A stretch of 64,000 nucleotides of DNA from Acinetobacter soli. GTDB lineage: Bacteria > Pseudomonadota > Gammaproteobacteria > Pseudomonadales > Moraxellaceae. Of the stretch, positions 31,315 to 41,099 are shown in pieces. Where the stretch lies: NCBI RefSeq assembly GCF_000760595.1, contig NZ_BBNM01000008.1:1-64000 (forward strand). The letters run 5' to 3'. A model generated the notes under the pieces. It ran no database searches, had not been told where the DNA came from, and saw nothing but the letters and a program-made list of their open reading frames with translations. Positions within the stretch are counted from its first letter, which is position 1; the number at the start of each line of letters is the position of its first letter. The position numbers and the translations under genes are program-made.

Positions 31315-31842
31315 TCAATAGTTTTTATCCAACCATTCTTTTATTGAAGCAATATTTTTATAATTGTAATAAACTCTCCCCTCAGCCATACCTTCAAATC
31401 CTTCTGATTTTTCATCAAATATATGAGTTATATTTTCCAATAAAACCTGATTGTTTGAATCAATTTGATAAAAATTAACCTTATAAACAAAACCTTCCAT
31501 TTGTGGACTACAGCAATAATATGCAGAATTAAGAGTTATTAATAATGGCTGTTTATTTTTTTTCGACTTATATATACTAACAGCTAAAAGCTGAGGATCT
31601 TCCTTAGCAGCAAAATCATAATATTCATTCAAAAATTTTGTCTTTTTTGAATTCCCAATATAACTTTTTAAATATATGCCTTTATCAGATTTACACGTAT
31701 AATTATAAAATTTATAATCATTTTTCTTAAAAACACTCAAATTTATTGTTTCTTTCTTATCACACTTATCACCCGCAATTAAATTAGAAGAATATATTAT
31801 TGAAAATACAATCAAAAGAACACTTATTAGTTTTTTTTTCAT
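31315..31842 (-). CDS. Exported protein, candidate immunity protein for the GH19-type effector
   Basis: No family is recognised. 175 residues with a clear signal peptide (KKKLISVLLIVFSIIYSSNLIAG) and four Cys in the mature part, including a CC pair in SAYYCCSPQMEG. It starts 17 bases after the effector gene on the same strand, the usual position of the immunity gene in type VI cargo modules. A periplasmic location fits protection against a cell-wall hydrolase. The role is inferred from position. Composition is very AT-rich. Confidence 0.6.
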   Translation of the reverse strand: MKKKLISVLLIVFSIIYSSNLIAGDKCDKKETINLSVFKKNDYKFYNYTCKSDKGIYLKSYIGNSKKTKFLNEYYDFAAKEDPQLLAVSIYKSKKNKQPLLITLNSAYYCCSPQMEGFVYKVNFYQIDSNNQVLLENITHIFDEKSEGFEGMAEGRVYYNYKNIASIKEWLDKNY

Positions 31843-31859
31843 CTTGTAAAAACTCCTAG

Positions 31860-33458
31860 TTAAATAAAAATCTTGATTGCCAGAGCAAAATGTGTACGAC
31901 GTTGAGAGTATGAGTCTGTAGCTTTATTAATTACTTTTGTAATAGCATCCACTTGTGCTCCAGTAGTTCCTTTATCAGCTATCTCATATAACTTATATTT
32001 TAACCAAAATCTAATAGCTGATCTAACTGCATATTTTGGTTGTTCAATTAATTTTGGGTTCTTTACAAAATCTACTTTTTCATCCGACCATATTGTCGAG
32101 TACATATTAGTTAAATCTTGATAATTATTTTTCCCTGTTAACTGTTTCAACCCCCTGCCCAGATATTTCCAACCATCACCAGGCGATGTATTACCTAACT
32201 TATATTGTGCATCTCGATAGTTATCATCATACATACGATTTGCAATTACTTCGCCATTTGCGGGTCCTTTTTCCTTTTTATACCCATCAATTTCAGCTTG
32301 TTTCGGGTGCGTTTTATAATATCCAATTTGCTTCAATGCCGTAGCACCCATATATTCAACTTGTTCTCTCAATGAGAAAGATGCTCCTACCTCTTGTCTA
32401 ACTTGCGCCATAAAATGAGCTTGTCTTAAACGAGTATTCAATTTATAGCCTATTAAATCTCTATTCAATTCATCTAAAATTGGTTGCATTTTCGAAACTG
32501 ATGCTTTTGGCCACATTTTTTTCATTTGATTCATCGTGATCAATATATCTTCTGAAATTTTCTTATCGATTTCTGGCTCATCCAGTTTTGTATTGCCCTT
32601 CGTTATATCAACATCTAAATGCAGCTCAAGAGACTTATTTTTCATTCGTCTGGCAAAATACGATATTGGTTTTAAGGGCTTTCCATCTGGTTTATACACT
32701 ACAAATTCTAATTTTTGTCCGATCATACTTTGTAGTGGTAGCCTCCCATTAGATATACTGTAAAGCTGCTTCTTTCCACTTTCCAAAATCAACATTTCCA
32801 GATGTGTCTTTTCTACAATGTAGTCATTTCCATCTCGATCTAAAATTTTAATTGTAGTACTACTTTTAAAGTTAGCATAAGGTTCGTCTAACTTTATAAT
32901 ACTTGGCTGTATCGCTCCATTGCCTGAATTACCTGAAAAATTAAGTTGAAATTCATCCTTAGAAGTCAATACAAGAACTTCTATATCACGATGAGGAGAG
33001 GATAGAACTTCTACAATGCCATCGTCATTCGTATACTTATCGGGTGAATTTCCTTTGCCCTTTGGTCGCGACTGAACAGGAAAGTTCTTCATAACTTTTC
33101 CATTACTATCTGTGATCTTAAAGACTGTACTTACAATCCCTTTGGCGGGCTTGGGCTGATTGACTTGATTATATTCAGCAATTGTTTTAGGTAATTGAAC
33201 CTTAACTGGATGAGTTCGTGATGAAAATATAGAAGAATTGATGGTCTTAAATACAGTAAAATCTTTTTGTTTAGGGGGCCTAGCCAAAATCTCAATCGTG
33301 CGATTTGGAGAAGCTTGAAATACAAACACCCCTTGATCATTGGTTTTCTGCATATTGACTTTTGATGAGCCTTTATATCTTGACTGGACTTCAAGATTAG
33401 CGAAATAACTCCCAGATTTATCATAAAATCTAGTTGTAATCGTAATTAGATTGCTCAT
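31860..33458 (-). CDS. VgrG-linked effector with GH19/lysozyme-type catalytic domain
   Basis: 532 residues. Three tandem beta-sandwich repeats resembling carboxypeptidase-regulatory-like domains (about 5-90, 108-192, 200-285; for instance FKITDSNGKVMKNFPVQSRPKG) lead to a C-terminal glycoside hydrolase 19/lysozyme-like domain (about 305-532). In it, MAQVRQEVGASFSLREQ supplies the likely catalytic E356, and GRGLKQLTGKNNY (434-446) is the family's substrate-groove motif. Predicted action: cleavage of peptidoglycan glycan strands in a rival's periplasm after type VI delivery. No signal peptide. Its ATG overlaps the vgrG stop (ATGA), tying it to that spike. A candidate immunity gene follows. Confidence 0.8.
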   Translation of the reverse strand: MSNLITITTRFYDKSGSYFANLEVQSRYKGSSKVNMQKTNDQGVFVFQASPNRTIEILARPPKQKDFTVFKTINSSIFSSRTHPVKVQLPKTIAEYNQVNQPKPAKGIVSTVFKITDSNGKVMKNFPVQSRPKGKGNSPDKYTNDDGIVEVLSSPHRDIEVLVLTSKDEFQLNFSGNSGNGAIQPSIIKLDEPYANFKSSTTIKILDRDGNDYIVEKTHLEMLILESGKKQLYSISNGRLPLQSMIGQKLEFVVYKPDGKPLKPISYFARRMKNKSLELHLDVDITKGNTKLDEPEIDKKISEDILITMNQMKKMWPKASVSKMQPILDELNRDLIGYKLNTRLRQAHFMAQVRQEVGASFSLREQVEYMGATALKQIGYYKTHPKQAEIDGYKKEKGPANGEVIANRMYDDNYRDAQYKLGNTSPGDGWKYLGRGLKQLTGKNNYQDLTNMYSTIWSDEKVDFVKNPKLIEQPKYAVRSAIRFWLKYKLYEIADKGTTGAQVDAITKVINKATDSYSQRRTHFALAIKIFI

Positions 33459-36328
33459 GGATGAAGATCCCCTTCTGTATAAACATCACCAGATTCACTT
33501 TCATTGTTGAGGGCTTCTTCCAGTAGTTCATCTGTATTTTCTTGATCAGATATTTCCTGCTTCATATGAATATAATCTGAGTTAAATGCTAATGCTGTAA
33601 ACTCTGTTTCCTGTGAAGTATAAAATCGCAGAGAACTTATATTATTATCAGTATCAAGCTGGTCTGATTTTGTTTTTATGACGTTGTTATTTTTGTTATC
33701 TAAAATAAAAATTTCTTTTGTTCCTTCAGATTTTATATTCCAATTGTAATTAACTTTATTGCTGTAGAGTGTCTTTGCAGTAGGTAAACTAACCTTAGGA
33801 GCAACAACATTAGCACCACTCTCAAACCTATGCTGTCCCGCTTTAGCTTTGAATAATCCACCTGTTTTAAATAAAATATTATTTCCTATTTCAATTTGAG
33901 AACTCCCCCCTGTTAATATAATTTTTTTTGGACTGTTAATGTGAATAGTATCTTCAGTTGATATGACTCGAACTTCTTTTTTGGCTATTAAATCTATACC
34001 ATCCGACTGAGCTTGTGCTTCAATTTTTTGCTTTGCAGCAATTATCTCGATACCCGCTTTTGCAGCGAATAAGCTCATTCTATTTTGTGCATGAGCAATA
34101 AGATTATTTTGAGTACTGAAATTGATACTTTCTTCTACATAATGACTTATTTGTCCGTCAGCACTCAGATAGATGTCTGCATTACTGCTTAAGGCAATAC
34201 TATCTGGAGCACTTAGAATCATCATCGCCTGTTTGAAAGCCGTGGCCTTACTCTTGTCTTCTTGTTCAATTTGTTCTACGAACTGTTTTAGCTTATCTAA
34301 TCCTTCAAGTGGGTCAGTCTGCTGATTGTTCGCCACTTCACTTAAAGCTTTAACATTATTCAAATTGCCATTCAACTGATGGCTAGCTTCTTTGGCACTC
34401 AGATGCTGACTCTGCGCTTGTTCCTGCGCATAAGTACTAATGAGCATACCCTTGCCAGCACGAACCGCCCCATAATGATCAGTTCTCAGTTCAAAACCTT
34501 CTCCACGCCCCTGACTGGTTTCTTCGTTCTTTGGGTGGCTCAGATTGCCCAAATTCAATTGGCTATTACCATGACTGCTTTGTAGTTGTGCACTAATTTG
34601 ACCCGTTGTGTCATCAAAACGTAGCTGATTAAATCCGCTTCCTGCGACTTCTTTGGAGCGAATTCCACTCAGGTTTCGTGTGGCAGGCAACTGGCCTTTT
34701 ACATCAAATTTTGTAGGCGAGCGTTGTCCTTCATGGATACGCCCAATCACAAATGGCCGATCGACGTGACCATCAAAGAAATCGATGACCACCAATTCGC
34801 CTACACGCGGTAAAAATCTGGCGCCATATTGCTCACCAGCCCATGGTGTGAGCACATCGACCCAAGCCGAATCTGTATCATTTTCGTTCGAGCCCGCACC
34901 GGTATCATGCGCATGGTCTTCTGCTCGGGTAAATAAAAACCGAACCTTAATGCGCCCCCATTCATCCACGTGAATTTCTTCATTTTCCGATCCGACCACC
35001 CTTGCTCGCTGTGGATATACGGCGGGACGATGCACCAAAGGCTGATAATCGGGCACTAACTTGATTTGACGACGAATCAAGGACAACTGATTACCTTGAC
35101 GCTCCTGATTTTGTAAAAAATTTAATGTTGAAGCTGGTTGAAGCCGTTCAACCTGCTGTTGCAGTGCTTTGGGCAAATTATTCTGATTGTAAAATTGCTT
35201 TTCATAAATCAAAAATTGTCGGTCTGCGCGCTCATGCGTATCTATTTCGGGATGTCCCGTCAGCTCAAACCAGTATCCGACCTGCGCGTCACGTACGCTG
35301 CTATGTGCAGTAAAATATTTGGCCTGAAATTCTTGATAGGCGGTCATATTCTGATTCAGTTTTTCGATTTGCTGCGCACTAGAAATGGTTGCTTGATCGG
35401 CACCTGTTAAATCGGTTGTCCATGCAGGTTCGATCGACCAAGCCTGCTCTAGACTTAAACTTTCGTTACTGTGCTGTTCACTGTGCAGATGCGCACTTTG
35501 AATCGATCCGTTTCCTTCATCTTGAATCAAGGCATCGGCTTGCCAGCGTTGTAGATATGTCGCGGTAGATTGTAATTGGCGATGCGCAACAAGCTGTGTC
35601 ATGCTGTCAAAATATTCGGTGGCATGGCTGCGATGAAAACGAATCACTCCACGCTCAAGGGCTAAAAATGGCTGATTGTGATCAATCAATCGTAGTTTTT
35701 GAGGCGCCATTTCTTGCAAAGCATGTGCAACCACAACATGTTTTTCATCCACCAACCAGTTTATCCCTTCACTTCGCCATAAACGCGTGAGAAATTCATA
35801 GTCAGTTTCATTCATTTGTATACTGAGCGGGCGAATATCGTAGTCTTGGCTCAGACCGCTCAAATCAAGCGTTAAACTTGCTGCAAACAAGCGACTTTTA
35901 CTTTGCCATTCTTTAAACAGAATTTCGCTGATTTCGGGTACACTTTTATTGATAAATACACGGCTGTTCCGCCGCTTATGCCAAAGTGCAGTCGGATCTT
36001 GTAAAGTCAGCGTGTAAATAGTTAGTGCACCATCACTTTGCCCTTGTGTTGCACGGGTAATAATGCCAGATGTTCTGGCGAGCGCACCGCTATCGGTCAC
36101 TTGATCGACCGCCACCCGACATCCAATAAATTGTTTTAATGCGATGTGCGCATTGGTGGAAAGACAAGTCAGCTCAACACTTAAGCCATCATTTAGGGCA
36201 TGTTTTCCCTCAATCCGCTGTAAAAAAACCTGCGCATTTAAGGCAGCATGACTAAATTGTACATGCACAGCACGTTTTAATGCCCCCAGCCCGAGCTGTT
36301 CTAACACCCCATTCATATTGCTTAACAT
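33455..36328 (-). CDS. vgrG: Type VI secretion system spike protein VgrG
   Basis: 957 residues. N-terminal gp27-like part (about 1-400, with TDYEFLTRLWRSEGINWLVDE), the gp5 OB-fold (about 440-545, VDEWGRIKVRFLF ... GARFLPRVGELVVIDFFDGH), then a DUF2345 and beta-helix region and an acidic tail (QENTDELLEEALNNESE) that may dock the effector. No core type VI genes (tss) are in the window, so this is an orphan vgrG cargo locus serving a system elsewhere. It lies upstream of a GH19-type effector and exported small proteins. The N-terminal two thirds has ordinary composition; the last part and the genes after it become AT-rich. Confidence 0.92.
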   Translation of the reverse strand: MLSNMNGVLEQLGLGALKRAVHVQFSHAALNAQVFLQRIEGKHALNDGLSVELTCLSTNAHIALKQFIGCRVAVDQVTDSGALARTSGIITRATQGQSDGALTIYTLTLQDPTALWHKRRNSRVFINKSVPEISEILFKEWQSKSRLFAASLTLDLSGLSQDYDIRPLSIQMNETDYEFLTRLWRSEGINWLVDEKHVVVAHALQEMAPQKLRLIDHNQPFLALERGVIRFHRSHATEYFDSMTQLVAHRQLQSTATYLQRWQADALIQDEGNGSIQSAHLHSEQHSNESLSLEQAWSIEPAWTTDLTGADQATISSAQQIEKLNQNMTAYQEFQAKYFTAHSSVRDAQVGYWFELTGHPEIDTHERADRQFLIYEKQFYNQNNLPKALQQQVERLQPASTLNFLQNQERQGNQLSLIRRQIKLVPDYQPLVHRPAVYPQRARVVGSENEEIHVDEWGRIKVRFLFTRAEDHAHDTGAGSNENDTDSAWVDVLTPWAGEQYGARFLPRVGELVVIDFFDGHVDRPFVIGRIHEGQRSPTKFDVKGQLPATRNLSGIRSKEVAGSGFNQLRFDDTTGQISAQLQSSHGNSQLNLGNLSHPKNEETSQGRGEGFELRTDHYGAVRAGKGMLISTYAQEQAQSQHLSAKEASHQLNGNLNNVKALSEVANNQQTDPLEGLDKLKQFVEQIEQEDKSKATAFKQAMMILSAPDSIALSSNADIYLSADGQISHYVEESINFSTQNNLIAHAQNRMSLFAAKAGIEIIAAKQKIEAQAQSDGIDLIAKKEVRVISTEDTIHINSPKKIILTGGSSQIEIGNNILFKTGGLFKAKAGQHRFESGANVVAPKVSLPTAKTLYSNKVNYNWNIKSEGTKEIFILDNKNNNVIKTKSDQLDTDNNISSLRFYTSQETEFTALAFNSDYIHMKQEISDQENTDELLEEALNNESESGDVYTEGDLHP

Positions 36329-36423
36329 GATCTAAATTCGTTTTTTAGTTTTATTGATATCAATTGCAAGTCATTCTAAAAAATACAGACCGTTTCGTCT
36401 ACAGTTATTCTATACGGCCCAAT

Positions 36424-36459
36424 AAAAAACCCCACATTCGACTTGGCAAATGTGGGGTT
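36424..36459 (-). terminator. Terminator of the malic enzyme gene
   Basis: On the minus strand the perfect 11-bp stem AACCCCACATT/AATGTGGGGTT with a ten-base loop is followed by a T run, about 20 bases after the stop. Confidence 0.85.
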
Positions 36460-36479
36460 CAGGCTTGATCTATATTCGA

Positions 36480-38180
36480 TTAGAACGGTACGCGTTTATA
36501 AGTACGGTATTCAGGCTTCCAAAATTCTTTTTCGATATTGGCAAGCAAGACCTCATCGGGGATATTCAGTGCAACACCGTCTTCAATTGCCGCTTGAGCA
36601 ACCTTAAATGCAATACGCTTCGATACCGCCTGAATCTCTGAAATCGCAGGCAAAAGATCGGCGTTTGGATCATTTAACAACGGCGAACAATCGGCCAAGG
36701 CATTGCTGGATGCCATCAACATATTGTCAGTTACCCGTTTAGCCCCAGAAGCAATCACCCCCAGACCAATCCCTGGGAAGATATACGAGTTATTACACTG
36801 TGAAATATTGTAGAGCTTGCCTTGATAATTTACAGGTGCAAACGGACTGCCGGTTGCAATGAGGGCTTTGCCATCTGTCCACTGAATAATATCTGCTGGC
36901 ACGGCTTCAACACGTGACGTCGGGTTCGACAAAGGCATCACGATTGGGCGCTCTGAATTTTCATTTAGTGCACGGATCACTTCTTCAGTGAAAAGTCCCG
37001 GCTGCCCCGAAACACCAATTAACACCGTCGGTTTAGCATTTTGAACCACATCGAGGAGTGATATCACCTCTTCCACATTACCCCAAGCCGAGACAGTGTC
37101 TGCTTTTTGTGCCAGCTTGCGCTGGAAGTCGAGTAAGTTGGGTTGGTTTTCTGTGATTAAACCAAAACGATCCACCATAAAGACACGTGCACGAGCCTCA
37201 TCATCGCTTAGACCTTCAGCCACCATTTGTGCCACAATCTGCTCGGCAATACCACAGCCTGCAGACCCAGCGCCTAAAAAGGCAATTTTCTGATCTTTCA
37301 GCTCTTTACCTGCCGCACGACTTGCTGCAATCAGGCTACCGACTGAAACCGCAGCAGTGCCTTGAATATCGTCGTTGAAGCAGCAGAATTTATCTCGGTA
37401 CTTGGTCAACAATGGCATTGCATTTTTTTGTGCAAAATCTTCAAACTGAATTAAAGCATCTGGCCAACGACGGCGAATAGCAGTCAGAATCTGATCCACA
37501 AACTCATAGTATTCATCGCCACTGATACGTGGTTGACGCCAGCCCATATAAATTGGGTCGTTTAGCAATTGTTGATTGTTGGTTCCCACGTCAATGGTAA
37601 TCGGCAACGTATAAGCAGGACTGATACCACCACATGCCGTATACAGCGACAGTTTACCAATCGGGATCCCCATACCGCCAATACCTTGGTCACCTAGACC
37701 CAAAATTCGTTCGCCGTCAGTGATCACAATCACCTTCACATTGCGTTTATTGACGTTTTGCAAAATATCGTCGATATGCTCACGGTCTGGATAAGAAATG
37801 AAGACACCACGATGACGACGGTAAATATCCGAAAACTCCTGACACGCCTCGCCCACGGTTGGCGTATAGATAATTGGCATCATTTCTTCCAGATGATCGT
37901 TGATCAAACGGTAAAAAAGTGTCTCGTTGGTGTCTTGAATATTTCGTAAATAAATATGCTTGTTGATCGCGTCGTTAAATGTTTCATATTGTTGGTACGA
38001 GCGCTGGCTTTGTTCTTCGATAGTTTCGATCACATGAGGAACTAAACCGTGCAAATTAAAATGGCTACGCTCTTCCTGAGTAAAAGCCGATCCCTTATTG
38101 AGAAGTGGGAGTTCGAGGAGGGTATATCCTGCATAAGGAATATAGAGGGGGTGTTTATTCGTATTGGTTTCAGCTGTCAT
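36480..38180 (-). CDS. maeA: NAD-dependent malic enzyme
   Basis: Oxidatively decarboxylates malate to pyruvate, making NADH. At 566 residues it matches the length of E. coli MaeA (SfcA). Visible motifs are [34 protein letters not shown] [27 protein letters not shown] around the metal site, and the dinucleotide-binding [14 protein letters not shown]. The ending ([15 protein letters not shown]) is typical for the family. It is divergent from argS and has its own terminator. Confidence 0.94.
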   Translation of the reverse strand: MTAETNTNKHPLYIPYAGYTLLELPLLNKGSAFTQEERSHFNLHGLVPHVIETIEEQSQRSYQQYETFNDAINKHIYLRNIQDTNETLFYRLINDHLEEMMPIIYTPTVGEACQEFSDIYRRHRGVFISYPDREHIDDILQNVNKRNVKVIVITDGERILGLGDQGIGGMGIPIGKLSLYTACGGISPAYTLPITIDVGTNNQQLLNDPIYMGWRQPRISGDEYYEFVDQILTAIRRRWPDALIQFEDFAQKNAMPLLTKYRDKFCCFNDDIQGTAAVSVGSLIAASRAAGKELKDQKIAFLGAGSAGCGIAEQIVAQMVAEGLSDDEARARVFMVDRFGLITENQPNLLDFQRKLAQKADTVSAWGNVEEVISLLDVVQNAKPTVLIGVSGQPGLFTEEVIRALNENSERPIVMPLSNPTSRVEAVPADIIQWTDGKALIATGSPFAPVNYQGKLYNISQCNNSYIFPGIGLGVIASGAKRVTDNMLMASSNALADCSPLLNDPNADLLPAISEIQAVSKRIAFKVAQAAIEDGVALNIPDEVLLANIEKEFWKPEYRTYKRVPF

Positions 38181-38500
38181 TGCCTATCTCGTGTTTAGGG
38201 ACTATTGCCCTAAAGGTTACTCGTCTATTTATCTACTGCTATAGCTTAAGCGTTTTTTAGGCAAAACAGGTATTTCGAAAATTTATAATGATATCGTTTA
38301 CATTCAGCGCTCAAATAAGATTTACTTCATAATCCAATTTTATTGTTTTTATTGCCTGAAAAATCCAAATTGATCGGTCTATGGCAAAGCGCCCACTTTG
38401 ATTGTCGGGAAATACAAGAATCCGAACAAGACCCTCACCTAAATCAGTCAAAATTTGCTATATTGGGCGTTTTTCTGCGACACATTCCTTTTAGATCGAT
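38181..38500. other. Divergent promoter region of maeA and argS
   Basis: About 320 bases without an ORF. A TATATT at 38459-38464 could be the argS -10, with no good -35. No operator palindrome was recognised. Confidence 0.4.
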
Positions 38501-40294
38501 ATGAATACCGCCATACAAGCCGCTTTGGATCATGCAGTGCAGTCTCTTCAACACGAAGGGATTCTTCCATCAGATTGGATCAACAACAGTATTTTGACGC
38601 GTACCAAAGACCGAAGTCACGGTGACTTTGCATCCAATATTGCAATGGTTGGCGCAAAGGCGGCAGGAATGAAACCTCGTGATCTTGCAGAAAAGATCAT
38701 GGCAGCATTGCCAGAAGTGGCGGACATCAGTAAAGCCGAAATCGCAGGCCCAGGATTTATCAATTTCTTTTTAAATGCCGATCAACGCTTTGCTGTGCTG
38801 GATCAAATTCAAGCGCAAGGGTCGAAGTTTGGTCAGACTCAAGTCAATGCCGCAAAAAAAGTACAAGTCGAGTTTGTATCGGCAAACCCAACCTCAAGCC
38901 TGCATGTGGGCCACGGCCGTGGTGCAGCCTACGGCATGACTGTTGCCAATTTGCTTGAAGCAACAGGTGCCCAAGTTGATCGTGAATATTACGTCAACGA
39001 TGCGGGCCGTCAGATGGACATTTTGGCGACATCGACCTACTTACGTTATTTAGAATTACTTGGTCAATCTCTGGTTTTCCCTAAAAACGCCTATCAAGGC
39101 GACTACGTTAAAGAAATCGCACAAAGCATTATCGATCAAGACGGCGATGCTTACGTACACCCTGTTGCAGCGGTGTACCACGATGTGCCTGAAGATGTTC
39201 AGTTCGCAGCAGAACTCGATGCAGAGGGCAATAAAGTCGTTGTTTCTGGGGACAAAGAAAAACATATTGATGGCTTGATTGCCAATGCACAGCGCCTGAC
39301 AGGTGAAGGCTATCGCGTGTTTCATCAAGCGGCACTCAAAGCCATCTTAGATGACATTAAAGATGACCTTGAAGAGTTCGGTGTGACCTTTAATCAATGG
39401 TTTAGTGAAGCATCACTAAATCAAAAAATTGATGAAGCGTTACAAACACTCGATCAACGCGGCTTTTTATACGAAAAAGACGGCAACATCTGGTTTAAAT
39501 CGACTGAATTTGGCGACGAGAAAGATCGTGTGGTCAAACGTCGTAACGGTCAAACCACCTACTTTGCTTCAGACATTGCTTATCATCTTGATAAATTACA
39601 ACGTGGCTATACCGATATTGTCGATATCTGGGGTTCAGATCACCACGGCTATATCGCACGTGTGAAAGCTGCAATTGATGCCATGGGCTTTGATTCATCT
39701 AAACTGACCGTATTGCTGGTACAGTTTGTGAGCTTGTGGCGTGGCGGTGAAATGGTACAGATGTCATCACGTTCTGGACAATTTGTGACCTTGCGTGAAC
39801 TGCGTGAAGAAGTCGGTAACGATGCCGCACGCTTTTACTATGTAATGCGCAAATCGGAACAACACATCGACTTCGATTTGGATTTGGCCGTATCGCAAAG
39901 CAAAGACAATGCCGTGTATTACATCCAGTATGCGCACGCCCGTATTTGCCGTATGTTGGAAAAAGCACACAGCAACCAGATCGCGTTTGACCGCACACAG
40001 GCTCGTCCATTGGCAGAGCGTTTAAACCTCGATGCCGAAACGGAAATTCTGGCCAAACTGGCTGCTTACCCAGACATTTTGGTACGTGCTGCAAATGCCT
40101 ACGAACCGCATCAGATTGGCAACTATTTAAAAGAATTGGCAGCGCTGTTCCATGGCTGGTACAACGAGCACAAAGTCTTGAATGACGACGATCAAGCGCT
40201 TACACAAGCACGTTTATTGCTTTCAGTAAACGTACAGCAAGTTTTACGCAACGGCTTAGAATTGCTGGGTGTATCTGCACCAGAGAGCATGTAA
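38501..40294 (+). CDS. argS: Arginyl-tRNA synthetase
   Basis: Charges tRNA-Arg. 597 residues: the N-terminal additional domain (about 1-115), the catalytic core with the HIGH-type motif HVGHGRG and the second signature region (QMSSRSGQFVTL, no canonical KMSKS as in most ArgRS), and the DALR anticodon-binding domain (about 470-597). Length and motifs are normal. It is followed by a hairpin and a SPOR protein gene. Confidence 0.96.
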   Translation: MNTAIQAALDHAVQSLQHEGILPSDWINNSILTRTKDRSHGDFASNIAMVGAKAAGMKPRDLAEKIMAALPEVADISKAEIAGPGFINFFLNADQRFAVLDQIQAQGSKFGQTQVNAAKKVQVEFVSANPTSSLHVGHGRGAAYGMTVANLLEATGAQVDREYYVNDAGRQMDILATSTYLRYLELLGQSLVFPKNAYQGDYVKEIAQSIIDQDGDAYVHPVAAVYHDVPEDVQFAAELDAEGNKVVVSGDKEKHIDGLIANAQRLTGEGYRVFHQAALKAILDDIKDDLEEFGVTFNQWFSEASLNQKIDEALQTLDQRGFLYEKDGNIWFKSTEFGDEKDRVVKRRNGQTTYFASDIAYHLDKLQRGYTDIVDIWGSDHHGYIARVKAAIDAMGFDSSKLTVLLVQFVSLWRGGEMVQMSSRSGQFVTLRELREEVGNDAARFYYVMRKSEQHIDFDLDLAVSQSKDNAVYYIQYAHARICRMLEKAHSNQIAFDRTQARPLAERLNLDAETEILAKLAAYPDILVRAANAYEPHQIGNYLKELAALFHGWYNEHKVLNDDDQALTQARLLLSVNVQQVLRNGLELLGVSAPESM

Positions 40295-40334
40295 GTTCGC
40301 TGATTGAACGCGATCTGAGACGCTGTATTACAAA

Positions 40335-40370
40335 GAAGCCAAACAATAGTGTTTTGGTTGTTTAGGCTTC
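40335..40370 (+). terminator. Hairpin between argS and the SPOR-protein gene
   Basis: GAAGCCAAACAA pairs with TTGTTT-A-GGCTTC (one bulged base) around an 11-base loop. The T-run after it is weak. It could be a leaky argS terminator or attenuator, since the next gene starts 45 bases later with no obvious promoter of its own. Confidence 0.5.
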
Positions 40371-40414
40371 TATGTTATTGGTTATGTGGTAGAAATTATA
40401 AAGAGGATGTCCAC

Positions 40415-41029
40415 GTGTTTGGAAAAACGCAACGCGGTGTATCTGAACGACCGAACAAGCCCAAGAAACCGTTAGTGCCTCGCTGGTTAGGCATGGTGGT
40501 GGCGATCTTGGTGCTGATGTGCATTGCTGTCATGCTGATGCTGTGGAAGCCGTGGAAACCTGTTTCGACCAAAAATGAAGTCACTTCGACCCATTATCAA
40601 GAAGAAGACACCAATCACGATTATCGCTTCTATGATCTGTTGCCTCAACAGCAAATGACGCCGATTCCGGATCAGGCTGTTCCAGAGACCAAAGATCAAA
40701 ATGCTGCGATGATTGTAGAAGCACCGCGAGAAAGTGCAGCCAGTGCGCCAACTGCATCGGGTAGTACGGCAAATGTGACTGCGGCGCCTGCGCCACAGCC
40801 TGCCAGCTTTATTTTGCAGGTGCGTAGCTATGCAGATCCTGACAGTGCTGATGCTCGTCGTGCTGAAATTATTTTAAATGGACTGTCTGCGGATGTGGTC
40901 AAAACAGTCGAAAACGGAAAAACATGGTACCGTGTGATTTCAGGGCCATATGAAACACAAGAAGCAGCTTTAGGTGCTCAACAAACCTTGCAACACAGCG
41001 GCATCGACTCGATTGTCGTGAAACGCTAA
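40415..41029 (+). CDS. SPOR domain cell-division protein
   Basis: A bitopic inner-membrane protein of 204 residues with a cytoplasmic basic segment, one transmembrane helix (about 29-48, MVVAILVLMCIAVMLML), a Pro/Ala-rich periplasmic linker and a C-terminal SPOR domain (about 130-204) that binds denuded glycan at the septum. The GTG at 40415 is chosen because GAGG lies eight bases upstream; an earlier in-frame GTG at 40349 lies inside the argS hairpin. This FtsN-like architecture follows argS in many Acinetobacter and Pseudomonas relatives. Confidence 0.85.
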   Translation: MFGKTQRGVSERPNKPKKPLVPRWLGMVVAILVLMCIAVMLMLWKPWKPVSTKNEVTSTHYQEEDTNHDYRFYDLLPQQQMTPIPDQAVPETKDQNAAMIVEAPRESAASAPTASGSTANVTAAPAPQPASFILQVRSYADPDSADARRAEIILNGLSADVVKTVENGKTWYRVISGPYETQEAALGAQQTLQHSGIDSIVVKR

Positions 41030-41051
41030 GACTGAACATGCTTTACATCCA

Positions 41052-41077
41052 AAGAACGCTTTACGCGTTCTTTTTTT
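41052..41077 (+). terminator. Terminator after the SPOR-protein gene
   Basis: The perfect stem AAGAACGC/GCGTTCTT with a five-base loop continues into a run of T on the plus strand. Confidence 0.85.
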
Positions 41078-41099
41078 ATCGTAATTTCACTTTCAAAGC

